NCBI GenBank assembly: GCA_028284625.1
Contig: JANQRH010000005.1
Span: 1-64,000 of the forward strand
DNA: 64,000 nt
Reading direction: 5' to 3'
Origin: Afifellaceae bacterium
Lineage (GTDB): Bacteria; Pseudomonadota; Alphaproteobacteria; Rhizobiales; Afifellaceae
The notes under the pieces are model-generated. The model saw only the letters and a list, made by a program, of their open reading frames with translations, searched no databases and was not told where the DNA came from. This document shows positions 34,416 to 43,633 of the stretch, one piece after another. The position numbers and the translations under genes are program-made. The number at the start of each line of letters is the position of its first letter. The first letter of the stretch is position 1.

Positions 34416-34628
34416 GTCGGGCTCACGAAGGCATCCCTACGACGACCCATGCTGCTCCTGTGTCTCGCCGGACAATGCTCTTGTCGCGACGCGCCGCGCC
34501 GCAATAAAGCGAATGACCGGCCAATACGGCGGGTCACATGCCGGCGTTACAATGACGCCAGAGCGAAGGACTTGAAGAGGGGCCTGAAAGGTGTGTCACA
34601 TGAGCGAACGCTGCATTGGGAGATTGGC

Positions 34629-35417
34629 ATGAAGCGTGTGCTCAGCTGCGCCGTCGGGATTGCAATGGCTGTCGCCGTGGCCGGACCAGCTGCTGCGCAA
34701 GACCTGCCGCCGGACGGCATTGAACTGGTGCTCGCGGCAAGCTGGCAGCCGGGCTTCTGCGCCACGCCCGGCGGCCGCGACAAGCGAGAGTGCCAGTCGC
34801 AGACGCCCGACCGGCCCGACGCCACGCAATTTTCCATTCACGGATTGTGGCCCGACGACCTCGACGACAAGGCGATCTTCCCCTGCTACTGCGATAGCGG
34901 CGGGCCGATGGATTGCCGCGAAAGCCGGCCAAGCGACCGGAGCGCATTCGTGTCAGACGAGATTTTCGACGCGCTCAGGATCGTCATGCCCGGCGTGCGT
35001 TCCGGCCTGCATCGGCACGAATGGACCAAGCACGGCTCGTGCTACGAGGACGATAAGACGACCTCCGATGCCGGCGCCGATCCGGACGAGTATTTCACCG
35101 AAACCATGGCGCTGATTGATGCGCTCAACGCATCGCCGGTGCGCGCGCTCTTTGTCGAATATCTCGGTGCGGTGCTGACGCAACGCGATATTGAAGCTGC
35201 GTTCGACGACGCCTTCGGGCGTGGCGCGGGCGACCGTGTCATCATCGTCTGCCAGGGGCGAGGCCGGAACAGGATCATCACCGAACTGCGCATCAATCTG
35301 AAAGGCGATGTCGGCAGGTCGCCTGACTTGGGGAGCCTCATCCTCGCCGCGCCGCCGGCCTCTACATCAAGCACGGCTGCAAGCTGCAAAAGCGGGCGGG
35401 TGGTGGAGGTGAGGTAG
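34629..35417 (+). CDS. Secreted ribonuclease T2-family enzyme
   Basis: 262 residues from ATG 34629, with a Sec signal peptide ending at about residue 24 (GPAAAQ). Both catalytic sites are present: FSIHGLWP (His71) and HEWTKHGSC (His130, Glu131, His135). Several cysteines suit disulfides in the periplasm. It would degrade RNA to nucleotides for nutrient recovery, for example phosphate. It converges with the dehydrogenase gene (12-base gap). Confidence 0.9.
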   Translation: MKRVLSCAVGIAMAVAVAGPAAAQDLPPDGIELVLAASWQPGFCATPGGRDKRECQSQTPDRPDATQFSIHGLWPDDLDDKAIFPCYCDSGGPMDCRESRPSDRSAFVSDEIFDALRIVMPGVRSGLHRHEWTKHGSCYEDDKTTSDAGADPDEYFTETMALIDALNASPVRALFVEYLGAVLTQRDIEAAFDDAFGRGAGDRVIIVCQGRGRNRIITELRINLKGDVGRSPDLGSLILAAPPASTSSTAASCKSGRVVEVR

Positions 35418-35429
35418 CGGCCCTCCGTA

Positions 35430-37859
35430 TTACCCCCGCATCCGGAGCCCTTCGGGGTCGAACAACGGCTCATGCTGGATGGTCGCCGGTCGGCGCTCGC
35501 CGAGGATCTCGATCTCAAAACCGGCGCCGTTCTCAGCCAGCTCTTTGGGCACGTAGCCCTGCGCCAGCGAGCAATCGACATAATGCGCGTAGCCGCCGGA
35601 CGTGACCCAGCCGATCACCTCGCCGTCGTGCCAGATCGGCTCGTCGGCAATGACGTCGGCATCGGCCGCATCGACGATGAAGGTAACGCGGCGGAGCGTG
35701 CCGCCGTCCTCCTTCTCACGCGCCGCCGCCTCGCGGCCGATGAAGTCGTTCTTCTGAAGTGAGACAAAGCGGTCAAGCCCCGCTTCGAATGGGCCGTAGA
35801 TGGGCCGGAGCTCACGGAACCAGGTCGGCCAGTTCTTCTCCAGCCGGAGTGACAGCAGCGCGCGCATACCGAAATTGCGAATGTTATGCGCCGCGCCGGC
35901 CTCCATGATCGCATCGTAAAGCCGGCGTTCGTATTCCGGCTTGACCCAGATTTCGTAGCCGAGGTCGCCGGTATAGGTAAGGCGGTTGATCATCACCGGC
36001 ACCGCCGCCAGATGCGTCTCTCGGAAATCCATGAAGCGGAACGCCGCAGCAGACACATCGTCGTCGCTGAGCGCGGCCAACACGTCGCGCGCCTTCGGCC
36101 CGGCGATGGAGAGCCCCACGAGGTCCATGCCAAGCGGAGCGATGGTGACGGAGCCGTCGTCCGGCAGCTGCGCCTCAAACCAGCGCATGTGATAGATCTC
36201 AGCCTGGCTCGATCCCCACATGAAGAAGCGATCCTCGCCGGCCTTGGCGATTGTGAAGTCCCCGATCAGCTTGCCGTGCTCATTCAGCATCGGCGTCAAC
36301 ACCAGCCGCCTGGTCTTGGGCATGCGGTTGGCCATGAGCCGCGACAGATAGGCTTCCGCACCCGCGCCGGTGATCGTGTATTTCGCGAAGTTGGCGATCT
36401 CGGTGATGCCGACGCTCTCGCGCACGGCGAGGCATTCCGATTTGACGTGCTCGAAGTCGTTGGAGCGGCGGAAGGAGACGATGTCGATCGGCTCAACACC
36501 CTCCGGCGCGAACCAGAGCGGCGTCTCAAGCCCCCAGGAATCGCCCATGACGGCGCCTTGTGCGACCATCTTGTCGTAGAGCGGCGTGGTCTGCATGGGC
36601 CGCGCCGCCGGCAGCTCTTCGTTGGGGAAACGGATGCGGAAGCGGCGCGTGTAGTTCTCCTTGACCTTCTCGTTCGTATAGCCGAGCGTCGCCCAGTCGC
36701 CGTAGCGCGACACATCCATGGCCCAAACGTCGAAGCCTGGGTCGCCATCCACCATCCAATTGGCGAGCGCCAGCCCGACGCCGCCGCCCTGGCTGAAGCC
36801 GGCCATGACGCCGCACGCGGACCAGTAGTTCCGCAAGCCGCCGATCGGCCCGACCAGAGGATTGCCGTCCGGCGCGAACGTGAACGGCCCGTTGATGATC
36901 TTGCGGATTCCGGTGTGTTTCAGCGCCGGGAAGTGCTCAAAGCCGATCTCCAGAGACGGCGCGATGCGGTCGAGATCGGGCTCCAACAGGTCCTGGCCGA
37001 AATCCCACGGCGTCTCCTTAGGCGACCAAGGCGTTGCCGCCTTTTCGTAGGTGCCGAGCAGCAGGCCGCCGCGTTCCTGGCGCGTATAGATTTCGCCCGC
37101 AAAGTCGATGACGTGGATCATCTCCTTGCCGGTCGTACGCACCAGATCGGCCACCTCCGGCATGTCCTCGGTGAGGATGTAATGGTGCTCCATGGCGAGC
37201 ACCGGCAGCTCCAGCCCGACCATGCGGCCGACCTCGCGCGCCCAAAGCCCGCCCGCGTTGACGACATGCTCAGCGTGTATCGTTCCTTGTTCGGTCGAGA
37301 CCGTCCACGACCCGTCGGCATTCTGGCTGAGATCAGTCACCCGGTTGCGCGTATAGATCTCCGCGCCGCCCTTGCGCGCCGATTTGGCATAGGCATGCGT
37401 GGTGCCGTAGGGGTCGAGATGACCTTCGATCGGGTCCCACATGGCGCCGACGAAATAGCTTTCGTCCATCAGCGGCATGAGTTCCTTGGCTTCTGCGGCG
37501 GAGATGATCTCCGTATCCATGCCGAGATAGCGGCCGCGCGCATGCGCCATCTTCAGCCAGTCGAGGCGCTCCGGCGTGTCGGCGAGCTGCAGGCCGCCGG
37601 TCAGGTGCAAGCCGCAGCTCTCGCCGGAAATCTCCTCGATCTCCTTGTAGAGGTTGACCGTGTAGGCCTGCAGCTTGGCGACGTTGGGGTCGGAGTTCAG
37701 CGTGTGACAGCCGCCGGCCGCGTGCCATGTTGAGCCGGACGTCAGCTCCGCGCGCTCAATCAGCACCACGTCTTTCCAGCCCGCTTTGGTGAGATGATAG
37801 AGCACCGAGCAGCCGACAACGCCGCCGCCAATCACTGCGACCTGAACATGCGATTTCAT
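35430..37859 (-). CDS. FAD-dependent dimethylglycine/sarcosine dehydrogenase-like protein with GcvT domain
   Basis: 809 residues. The N-terminal DAO-type FAD domain has VIGGGVVGCSVLYHL and the ERAELTSGSTWHAAGG block, whose His is covalently linked to FAD in dimethylglycine dehydrogenase. The C-terminal ~380 residues form a GcvT/aminomethyltransferase-like domain (MLNEHGKLIGDFTI, GLSIAGPKARDVL, RALLSLRLEKNWPTW, KNDFIGREAA) that passes formaldehyde to THF. It sits 44 bases after MttB2 in the same direction, so the pair could take a betaine to a dimethyl- and then monomethyl-amine. Whether it prefers dimethylglycine, sarcosine or another amine is not visible. Confidence 0.85.
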   Translation of the reverse strand: MKSHVQVAVIGGGVVGCSVLYHLTKAGWKDVVLIERAELTSGSTWHAAGGCHTLNSDPNVAKLQAYTVNLYKEIEEISGESCGLHLTGGLQLADTPERLDWLKMAHARGRYLGMDTEIISAAEAKELMPLMDESYFVGAMWDPIEGHLDPYGTTHAYAKSARKGGAEIYTRNRVTDLSQNADGSWTVSTEQGTIHAEHVVNAGGLWAREVGRMVGLELPVLAMEHHYILTEDMPEVADLVRTTGKEMIHVIDFAGEIYTRQERGGLLLGTYEKAATPWSPKETPWDFGQDLLEPDLDRIAPSLEIGFEHFPALKHTGIRKIINGPFTFAPDGNPLVGPIGGLRNYWSACGVMAGFSQGGGVGLALANWMVDGDPGFDVWAMDVSRYGDWATLGYTNEKVKENYTRRFRIRFPNEELPAARPMQTTPLYDKMVAQGAVMGDSWGLETPLWFAPEGVEPIDIVSFRRSNDFEHVKSECLAVRESVGITEIANFAKYTITGAGAEAYLSRLMANRMPKTRRLVLTPMLNEHGKLIGDFTIAKAGEDRFFMWGSSQAEIYHMRWFEAQLPDDGSVTIAPLGMDLVGLSIAGPKARDVLAALSDDDVSAAAFRFMDFRETHLAAVPVMINRLTYTGDLGYEIWVKPEYERRLYDAIMEAGAAHNIRNFGMRALLSLRLEKNWPTWFRELRPIYGPFEAGLDRFVSLQKNDFIGREAAAREKEDGGTLRRVTFIVDAADADVIADEPIWHDGEVIGWVTSGGYAHYVDCSLAQGYVPKELAENGAGFEIEILGERRPATIQHEPLFDPEGLRMRG

Positions 37860-37903
37860 TCAGCCGTCCTTCTGGTGTTTGGCGGTCGCGGATGCTTCGA
37901 CCA

Positions 37904-39475
37904 TCAGAAATCCGTCGGCGCGCCGCCTTCGCGCTTGCGCCGCTCAACGAAGTCGCGAAGCTCTTCGGCAACGGCCGGGTCGAGGGGAGGGGCCTCGAAC
38001 TCCGCCAGAATCTGCTTCCAGATGCGATTTGCGCGGCGTGGTGCTTCCTCCGAGCCGGCGGCTGACCATCGCTCGTAGTTGCGCCAGTCGGAGAGGAACG
38101 GGCTGTAGAACGCCGTCTCGTAGCGTTCCTGGGTGTGCGTCGCCCCGAAGAAATGCCCGGTCGGCCCGACTTCGGCGATGGCGTCAACGGCGACTTCATC
38201 CTCGGTGGCCTGCACGGGCAAGAGATAATGCGACAGCTGCTGCAGCATCTCGCAATCCATCACGAGCTTCTCGTAGGACGCCGTCAGCCCGCCCTCCAGC
38301 CAACCCGCGGCATGAAAGACGATGTTCGCCTTGGCGCTGATGCAGGCCCAGAGCGAGAAGCCGCTTTCCCACGCCGCCTGCGCGTCCGGGGCGTTGGCCG
38401 CACAGGCATTGGAGGCACGGAACGGCAGACCATAATAGCGGGCCATCTGCCCCGAAATCTGCGTGGCGCGCATATATTCCGGCGTGCCGAAGGCCGGCGC
38501 GCCTGAGCGCATATCCACGTTGGAGGTGAACGAGCCATAGACCACCGGCGCGCCCGGCTTCACACATTGAAGAAGCGCCACGGCCGCCAGAGCCTCGGCG
38601 GTCTGTTGCGTCACCGCGCCGACGATCGTCACCGGAGCCATGGCGCCGGCAAGCGTGAACGGCGTCACCACGACCGGCTGCCCGCGGCGCGCCATGCGCA
38701 TGGCGCCGTCCAGCATCGGCCAGTCGTGCTTCAGCGGCGAAGAGGAGTTGATGTTCGTATACATGCGCGGCGCCGCGTCGAATTCTTCATGCGACAGGCC
38801 GCCGGCGATGCGCACCATCTCAATCCCGTCCTCCACGCGCTCTGCGCCAAGCGAATAGGCGTGCACGACCTTGTCGGTCAGAAGCAGCTTGTCGTGGACG
38901 GCATCGAGGTGGCGGGTCGAAGCGTGAAGGTCGACCGGCTCCACCGGATAGCCGCCAACGAAATGCAGGCAGTTGAAGTATTGCGTGAGCTTCAGGAGGT
39001 CGCGGAAGCTGTTGCGGTCGCCCGGCCGCCGGCCGCGGTCGAGGTCCATCACATTGGGCGGGCTTGAGACGTTGACGAAGAGAACTGAATCGCCGCCAAC
39101 CGTGACCTTGTGGGCCGGGTTGCGCGGCGTGATGTCGAACTGCGCCGGCGCCTTCGCCACCTGCTCCATCACGAAGTCGCGATCCATCCGCACGCGGTCT
39201 GTGTCGGCGTCGACATCGCAGCCGGCTTTCTTGAGGACCGCCTTGGCGTCCTCGTTGAGGAAATAGATGCCGATTTCCTCAAGAATCCGCATCGCGCCGT
39301 TGTGGATGCGCTCGATCGCCTCGTCGTCGAGCGGCGTCGTCGGCGCGTCACGATTCTGCGGGATGATCCACGGACCCTGCTGGATAGCAGCGGTACCGGA
39401 ACGCCGCACGTTGCCGGCGCGGCCGCCGGAGCGTTTGGCGCGTCTTTGCCGCGGAGACTCTGCCGAGCCCAGCAT
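37904..39475 (-). CDS. MttB-superfamily methyltransferase 2 (non-pyrrolysine)
   Basis: 523 residues from ATG 39475. It shares the family blocks of MttB1: GAMRILEEIGIYFLN, LLKLTQYFNCLHFVGGYPVEP, NINSSSPLKHDWPML, TPFTLAGAMAPVTIVG, GSFTSNVDMRSGAPAFGTPEY, FHAAGWLEGGLTASYEKLVMD and GATHTQERYETAFYSP. No internal TAG. The N-terminus is basic (PRQRRAKRSGG, NVRRSG). It clearly differs from MttB1 and so may use another quaternary amine. It is divergent from a peptide-type ABC importer and is followed by the dimethylglycine dehydrogenase-like gene. Confidence 0.87.
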   Translation of the reverse strand: MLGSAESPRQRRAKRSGGRAGNVRRSGTAAIQQGPWIIPQNRDAPTTPLDDEAIERIHNGAMRILEEIGIYFLNEDAKAVLKKAGCDVDADTDRVRMDRDFVMEQVAKAPAQFDITPRNPAHKVTVGGDSVLFVNVSSPPNVMDLDRGRRPGDRNSFRDLLKLTQYFNCLHFVGGYPVEPVDLHASTRHLDAVHDKLLLTDKVVHAYSLGAERVEDGIEMVRIAGGLSHEEFDAAPRMYTNINSSSPLKHDWPMLDGAMRMARRGQPVVVTPFTLAGAMAPVTIVGAVTQQTAEALAAVALLQCVKPGAPVVYGSFTSNVDMRSGAPAFGTPEYMRATQISGQMARYYGLPFRASNACAANAPDAQAAWESGFSLWACISAKANIVFHAAGWLEGGLTASYEKLVMDCEMLQQLSHYLLPVQATEDEVAVDAIAEVGPTGHFFGATHTQERYETAFYSPFLSDWRNYERWSAAGSEEAPRRANRIWKQILAEFEAPPLDPAVAEELRDFVERRKREGGAPTDF

Positions 39476-39792
39476 CAGACAACCTTCGTGGCCAACCGGT
39501 CTCTTACGCAGCTGGCCGCTGTGCCTAAAGATGCGACGTCACGCGGACGCGCCGGAGCGATGTCGCAAACGCTAGAAAATCCGAATTTCCGGGCGAAAAC
39601 GACCTAATCGCGACATCGCTTAACCTTTCCGCGACAGCTCGGGACAAATTCGGCCACAAAGCGGCGGGGGTTGAAACCAACCGGGCCCTGCATGTTAGGC
39701 TGTCGTCACATCCACCGCGCGTTGCGAAAGTCGCCCCGGCCGTGCGCGCGACCAATAGGGCCAGAGGCTCGATCACGCATAGGGAGACGAAT
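39476..39792. other. Divergent control region between MttB2 and the ABC importer
   Basis: 317 bases between two divergent transcription units should hold both promoters. The segment near 39605-39660 (TCGCTTAACCTTTCCGCG) is somewhat AT-rich, but I find no convincing -35/-10 pair, palindrome or riboswitch. The importer gene has a good RBS (AGGGAGACGAAT). Confidence 0.3.
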
Positions 39793-41520
39793 ATGCCAGC
39801 GTCGAAGGATAACGAACGTCGACTCCATCCCAAGGCTCAGGAGGCGCATGACCTCATGGAGCGCGGCAGGCTCAGCCGCCGCGAATTCATCCGGGTGGCG
39901 GCGCTCGTCGGCGTATCCGCCGGTGCCGCTTATGCGATGGCTGGCCTGCCGGACGCCGGCTACGCCCAGGACAGCATGCTGCCGTTCCCTGACCCTGAGG
40001 GTGACCCGGTCGCAGGCGGTGTTCTGCGGGTCGGCATGCAGATTCAGAAGATGGAGGACCCGGCGACCTATTCATGGGTCGAGATGTCCAACCAAACCCG
40101 CCACATCCTTGAGCACCTCGCCTTCACCACGCCCGACAACGTCACGCGCCCGATGCTGGCGGAACGCTGGGAAGCCTCCGACGATCTGACGTCCTGGACC
40201 TTCTACCTCCGCCAAGGCGTGATGTGGCACAATGGCGATGAGCTGGTCGCCGACCATATCCGCTGGAATGTCGAGCGCTGGACCGACCCCGCGCTCGGCT
40301 CGTCGAATGTCGGCCTGTCATCGATCTCCGCGCTCGTGGAAGAGGTCGATTCCGGCGAGAAGAACGACGACGGCTCACCGAAGATGGTGAAGGTGCTGCG
40401 CGACGGCGCCGTTGAGGTTGTCGACAGCCACACCATTCGTTTCAGTCTTTCCAAGCCGGTCCTGTCGTTCCCGGAGGATATGTACAACTATCCCACGGCG
40501 ATCGTGCATCCGTCCTTCCAGGCGCCTTTCTCCGACAATCCGATCGGAACCGGCGCCTATACGCTTACCGAACTGACCGTCGGCGACCGCTGCACCTTGA
40601 AGCGGTTCGACCAGACCGAAGCCGGCGCGAACTTCAAATATTGGGGCGGCGACGTCTATCTCGACGAGATTCACTACTTCAATTTCGACGAGGACAACCA
40701 GCTTACCGCGTTCGCCTCCGGCGATGTCGATACCATCTACGAGTTCTCCATCGAGCAGATGGAACTCGCCAAGGCGCTGGAGGGCAACATCATCGCGGCG
40801 CGCACCGCGCAGACGCTTTGCTGCCGCTTCCAGATCACGCAGGAGCCGTGGACCGACAAGCGGGTGCGTCAGGCCTTCGTCAAGGCCGTCGACAATGCGC
40901 GCGTGAAGGAGCTTGTCTATCCCGATGGCGGAGATGTCGGCGAGAACCACCACGTCGCTCCGATCCATCCGGAATATTTCGCGCTGCCGCCGTTGGAGCG
41001 TGACGTGGAGGGCGCCAAGGCGCTTCTCGCCGAAGCCGGGCAGGAGAATCTGGACGTCACCATCGATGTCGGCAACACCGACGGGCCGTGGCACCAGACC
41101 GTCTGCGAAGCGATCCGCGACCAGGTCGCCGATGCCGGCATCAATCTCAACATCAACGTCATGCCGGCGTCGAAATATTGGGAGATCTGGGACAGCACGC
41201 CCTTCGGCGCGACGGCGTGGACGCATCGTCCGCTCGGCACCATGGTGCTCTCGCTCGGCTACCGCACCAACGTGCCGTGGAACGAGACGCTTTACGCCAA
41301 TCCGGAATGGGATGCGGCGCTCGACAAAGCGGAGTCGCTTCTCGACGTCGAGGAACGCCGCGCCGCCATGGAGGCCGTGCAGGGCATCCTGCAGGACGAT
41401 GCGGTGATGGTGCAGCCGATCTTCCGCCCGGTCTATACGATCGTCGCATCGAGGGTGCACGGTTACCCGGCGCATCCGACCCAGTATCACCAATACAACA
41501 AGGTCTGGGTCGAGAGCTGA
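39793..41520 (+). CDS. ABC transporter substrate-binding protein, family 5 (peptide type), Tat signal
   Basis: 575 residues from ATG 39793. A twin-arginine signal (RLSRREFIRVAALVGVSAGA) suggests folded export. The SBP_bac_5 layout is clear: MLAERWEASDDLTSWTFYLRQGVMWHNGDEL, SHTIRFSLSKPVLSFPED, FSDNPIGTGAYTL and DKRVRQAFVKAVD. Such proteins bind peptides, opines, nickel or other small cations. Beside MttB2 and a dehydrogenase for methylated amines, a betaine-like ligand is possible. First gene of a four-gene importer operon. Confidence 0.87.
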   Translation: MPASKDNERRLHPKAQEAHDLMERGRLSRREFIRVAALVGVSAGAAYAMAGLPDAGYAQDSMLPFPDPEGDPVAGGVLRVGMQIQKMEDPATYSWVEMSNQTRHILEHLAFTTPDNVTRPMLAERWEASDDLTSWTFYLRQGVMWHNGDELVADHIRWNVERWTDPALGSSNVGLSSISALVEEVDSGEKNDDGSPKMVKVLRDGAVEVVDSHTIRFSLSKPVLSFPEDMYNYPTAIVHPSFQAPFSDNPIGTGAYTLTELTVGDRCTLKRFDQTEAGANFKYWGGDVYLDEIHYFNFDEDNQLTAFASGDVDTIYEFSIEQMELAKALEGNIIAARTAQTLCCRFQITQEPWTDKRVRQAFVKAVDNARVKELVYPDGGDVGENHHVAPIHPEYFALPPLERDVEGAKALLAEAGQENLDVTIDVGNTDGPWHQTVCEAIRDQVADAGINLNINVMPASKYWEIWDSTPFGATAWTHRPLGTMVLSLGYRTNVPWNETLYANPEWDAALDKAESLLDVEERRAAMEAVQGILQDDAVMVQPIFRPVYTIVASRVHGYPAHPTQYHQYNKVWVES

Positions 41521-41528
41521 TCAAAATG

Positions 41529-41560
41529 AAGGCCCCGGAGCACGCTTCCGGGGCCTTTCT
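41529..41560 (+). terminator. Rho-independent terminator/attenuator after the binding-protein gene
   Basis: AAGGCCCCGGA and TCCGGGGCCTT, a perfect 11-bp stem with a 7-base loop, then TCTCTT. It starts 9 bases past the stop. It should lower expression of the permease and ATPase genes relative to the binding protein. The following ~85 bases before the permease show nothing else. Confidence 0.8.
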
Positions 41561-41647
41561 CTTCCGCACGCACAATAACGACAATCACATGCGGGCAATC
41601 GTGAACAGGGAGAGGGGGAACCTGCCAAGCGCAGGCAATCAACAAAC

Positions 41648-42598
41648 ATGTTGAAGCTTATCGGACGCCGTCTGGTTCAGATGGTCCTTATCATCCTGGT
41701 GGCGTCGCTGTTGCTTTTCGTCATCTTCGACACACCTCAATTCAAGAAACGACTCGCTGTTCAGGAACTTGGCGGCTTTGCCGTCTCAGCTTTGTCTGAG
41801 GCCGACTACCAGGAATGGCTGGCAAGCCGCGGTCTCGATGTCCCCTTCTACCAGCGCTACGTCGACTGGATGGGCAACATCCTGACGGGTGATTTCGGTT
41901 TCTCATACGAGAAGAACACCGAGGTCGGTCCGCTGCTTGCCTCGCGGCTCGCCAATACTGGCATCCTCGCGCTGTGCGTCTTCGCGCTGATGATCCCCAT
42001 ATCGCTGACGCTGGGCGTGCTCTCGGGCATGCGCGAAGGCTCACCACTCGACCGAAGTATCACCTTCATATCGGTGTTCACGACATCGATCCCGGAGATC
42101 GCCACGGCGATCATCTTGACTGTCGTGCTGGCGCTTGGGCTCGGCTGGTTGCCGGCGAAATCAGCCATGATCCAGGGCTTCGACGTGAAGCAGCTCATCT
42201 TGCCGGTGCTGACGCTGGTTATCTACGATTTCGGCTATGTCGCCCGCATGACCCGCGCCTCCATGGCCGAGGTCATGACCTCGCAATATATCCGCACGGC
42301 GGTTCTGAAAGGCATTCCCTATAGACGGGTGGTGATGAAGCATGCGCTCAGAAACGCGCTGATCGCACCCTTCACCGTCATCGTGCTTCAGCTCAACTGG
42401 CTCCTGTCGGGCGTCGTCGTGGTGGAGGTGTTCTTCGAGTATGACGGCTTCGGCAAGCTCCTGCTTGAGGCCGCGTTGTTCCCCGATGTTGAAGTGGTGC
42501 AAGCCTGTACCTTGGCGGCGGTTGTCGTCGCGGTGACGTCGCAGATTATCTCCGACGTCGGCTACACCTTCCTCAACCCACGCATTCGCTTCTCGTAG
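41648..42598 (+). CDS. ABC transporter permease, DppB-like
   Basis: 316 residues, six membrane helices, first helix MVLIILVASLLLFVIFD. The periplasmic loop and DppB features are present, and the cytosolic EAA loop reads MAEVMTSQYIRTAVLKGIPYRRVVMKHALRNALIAP. Forms the channel with the next gene. Weak RBS, consistent with lower expression behind the terminator. Confidence 0.88.
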   Translation: MLKLIGRRLVQMVLIILVASLLLFVIFDTPQFKKRLAVQELGGFAVSALSEADYQEWLASRGLDVPFYQRYVDWMGNILTGDFGFSYEKNTEVGPLLASRLANTGILALCVFALMIPISLTLGVLSGMREGSPLDRSITFISVFTTSIPEIATAIILTVVLALGLGWLPAKSAMIQGFDVKQLILPVLTLVIYDFGYVARMTRASMAEVMTSQYIRTAVLKGIPYRRVVMKHALRNALIAPFTVIVLQLNWLLSGVVVVEVFFEYDGFGKLLLEAALFPDVEVVQACTLAAVVVAVTSQIISDVGYTFLNPRIRFS

Positions 42599-42610
42599 GG
42601 GGACGGAAAG

Positions 42611-43633
42611 ATGGCAGTCGTAACCGCACCTCCTCCCTCTGTCCCGCTCATGCATCGGCTGAAGAATCCGAAGGTGTCTATCACCATCTTCGTGATCGCC
42701 TGGTTGCCGCTGATGCTCTACGTGATGGGCGGCTCATCGCTCGGCGTTCTTGAGCCCTTCATTCTGATCCCGGCGATCCCCGCCGTGATCCTGCTTTATG
42801 CGATCTGCATTTCGACCTTCCGCGAAAGCACCATCGCGCTCATAGGCACGACGCTGGTGTTCTTCTGGTTCCTCATCGCGGTCACTGCGCCTTATCTGCC
42901 GCTCATCGACCCCAACAAGCCGATCGCGCCTTTCGTGCCGCCGTTCACCGCGAAGAACGACGTGTTCTTCATCCTGGGCACGGACTTCAAAGGCCGCGAC
43001 ATGCTCTCCCGCACGCTGTGGGGCTGTCAGCGCGTCTTGGTGTGGGGCGTTTCAGCGACCTTCGTCGCCTACATTGTCGGCACCGCCTTCGGCCTGATCG
43101 CCGGCTACATCTCCGGCTGGTGGGACGAGATCATCTCCTTCCTGGGCAACGTCATCCTGTCGTTCCCGGTGATGGTGCTCTTCATCGTCATCCTCAACTA
43201 TCTCGGGCCGTCCGGCTTCAACATCGTCATCGCGGTGACCTTCGCATCCGCCCCGGCGATCATGCGTATCGTGCGCGGCCTGGCCCTGGACGTGAAGACG
43301 CGCGACTACGTCTTCGCCGCACAGACGCGCGGTGAATCGGCGCTGTGGATCATGGTGGTGGAGCTTCTGCCCAATGTGCGCGGGCCCATCATCGTCGATG
43401 CCTGCCTCAGGCTTGGTTACACCACGGTCGCCATCACCACGCTGACCTTCCTCGGCCTCGGCCTGCAACCGCCCGACCCGGATTGGGGTCTGATGATCAA
43501 GGAGAGCGCCAAGACGGCAATGCTGTTCAAGTTCTCCTACATGTTGCTCATCCCGGCGCTGTCGGTGTCGAGCCTGATCCTCGGCTTCAACCTGATGGCC
43601 GACGGCCTTCGCGAAATGAGCATGAGAGACTGA
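42611..43633 (+). CDS. ABC transporter permease, DppC-like
   Basis: 340 residues; the DppC hallmark FILGTDFKGRDMLSRTLWGC is followed by five to six membrane helices and an EAA loop (ALDVKTRDYVFAAQTRGESALWIMVVELLPNVRGPII). It has extra hydrophobic helices at the N-terminus (residues ~25-100) compared with common DppC. Its TGA overlaps the next ATG (TGATG), indicating translational coupling. Confidence 0.88.
   Translation: MAVVTAPPPSVPLMHRLKNPKVSITIFVIAWLPLMLYVMGGSSLGVLEPFILIPAIPAVILLYAICISTFRESTIALIGTTLVFFWFLIAVTAPYLPLIDPNKPIAPFVPPFTAKNDVFFILGTDFKGRDMLSRTLWGCQRVLVWGVSATFVAYIVGTAFGLIAGYISGWWDEIISFLGNVILSFPVMVLFIVILNYLGPSGFNIVIAVTFASAPAIMRIVRGLALDVKTRDYVFAAQTRGESALWIMVVELLPNVRGPIIVDACLRLGYTTVAITTLTFLGLGLQPPDPDWGLMIKESAKTAMLFKFSYMLLIPALSVSSLILGFNLMADGLREMSMRD

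Noticed and set aside
19774-39475. Pyrrolysine (in-frame TAG) use in the MttB genes
   Set aside because: Both MttB frames are open throughout with no internal TAG, so they are the non-pyrrolysine type.
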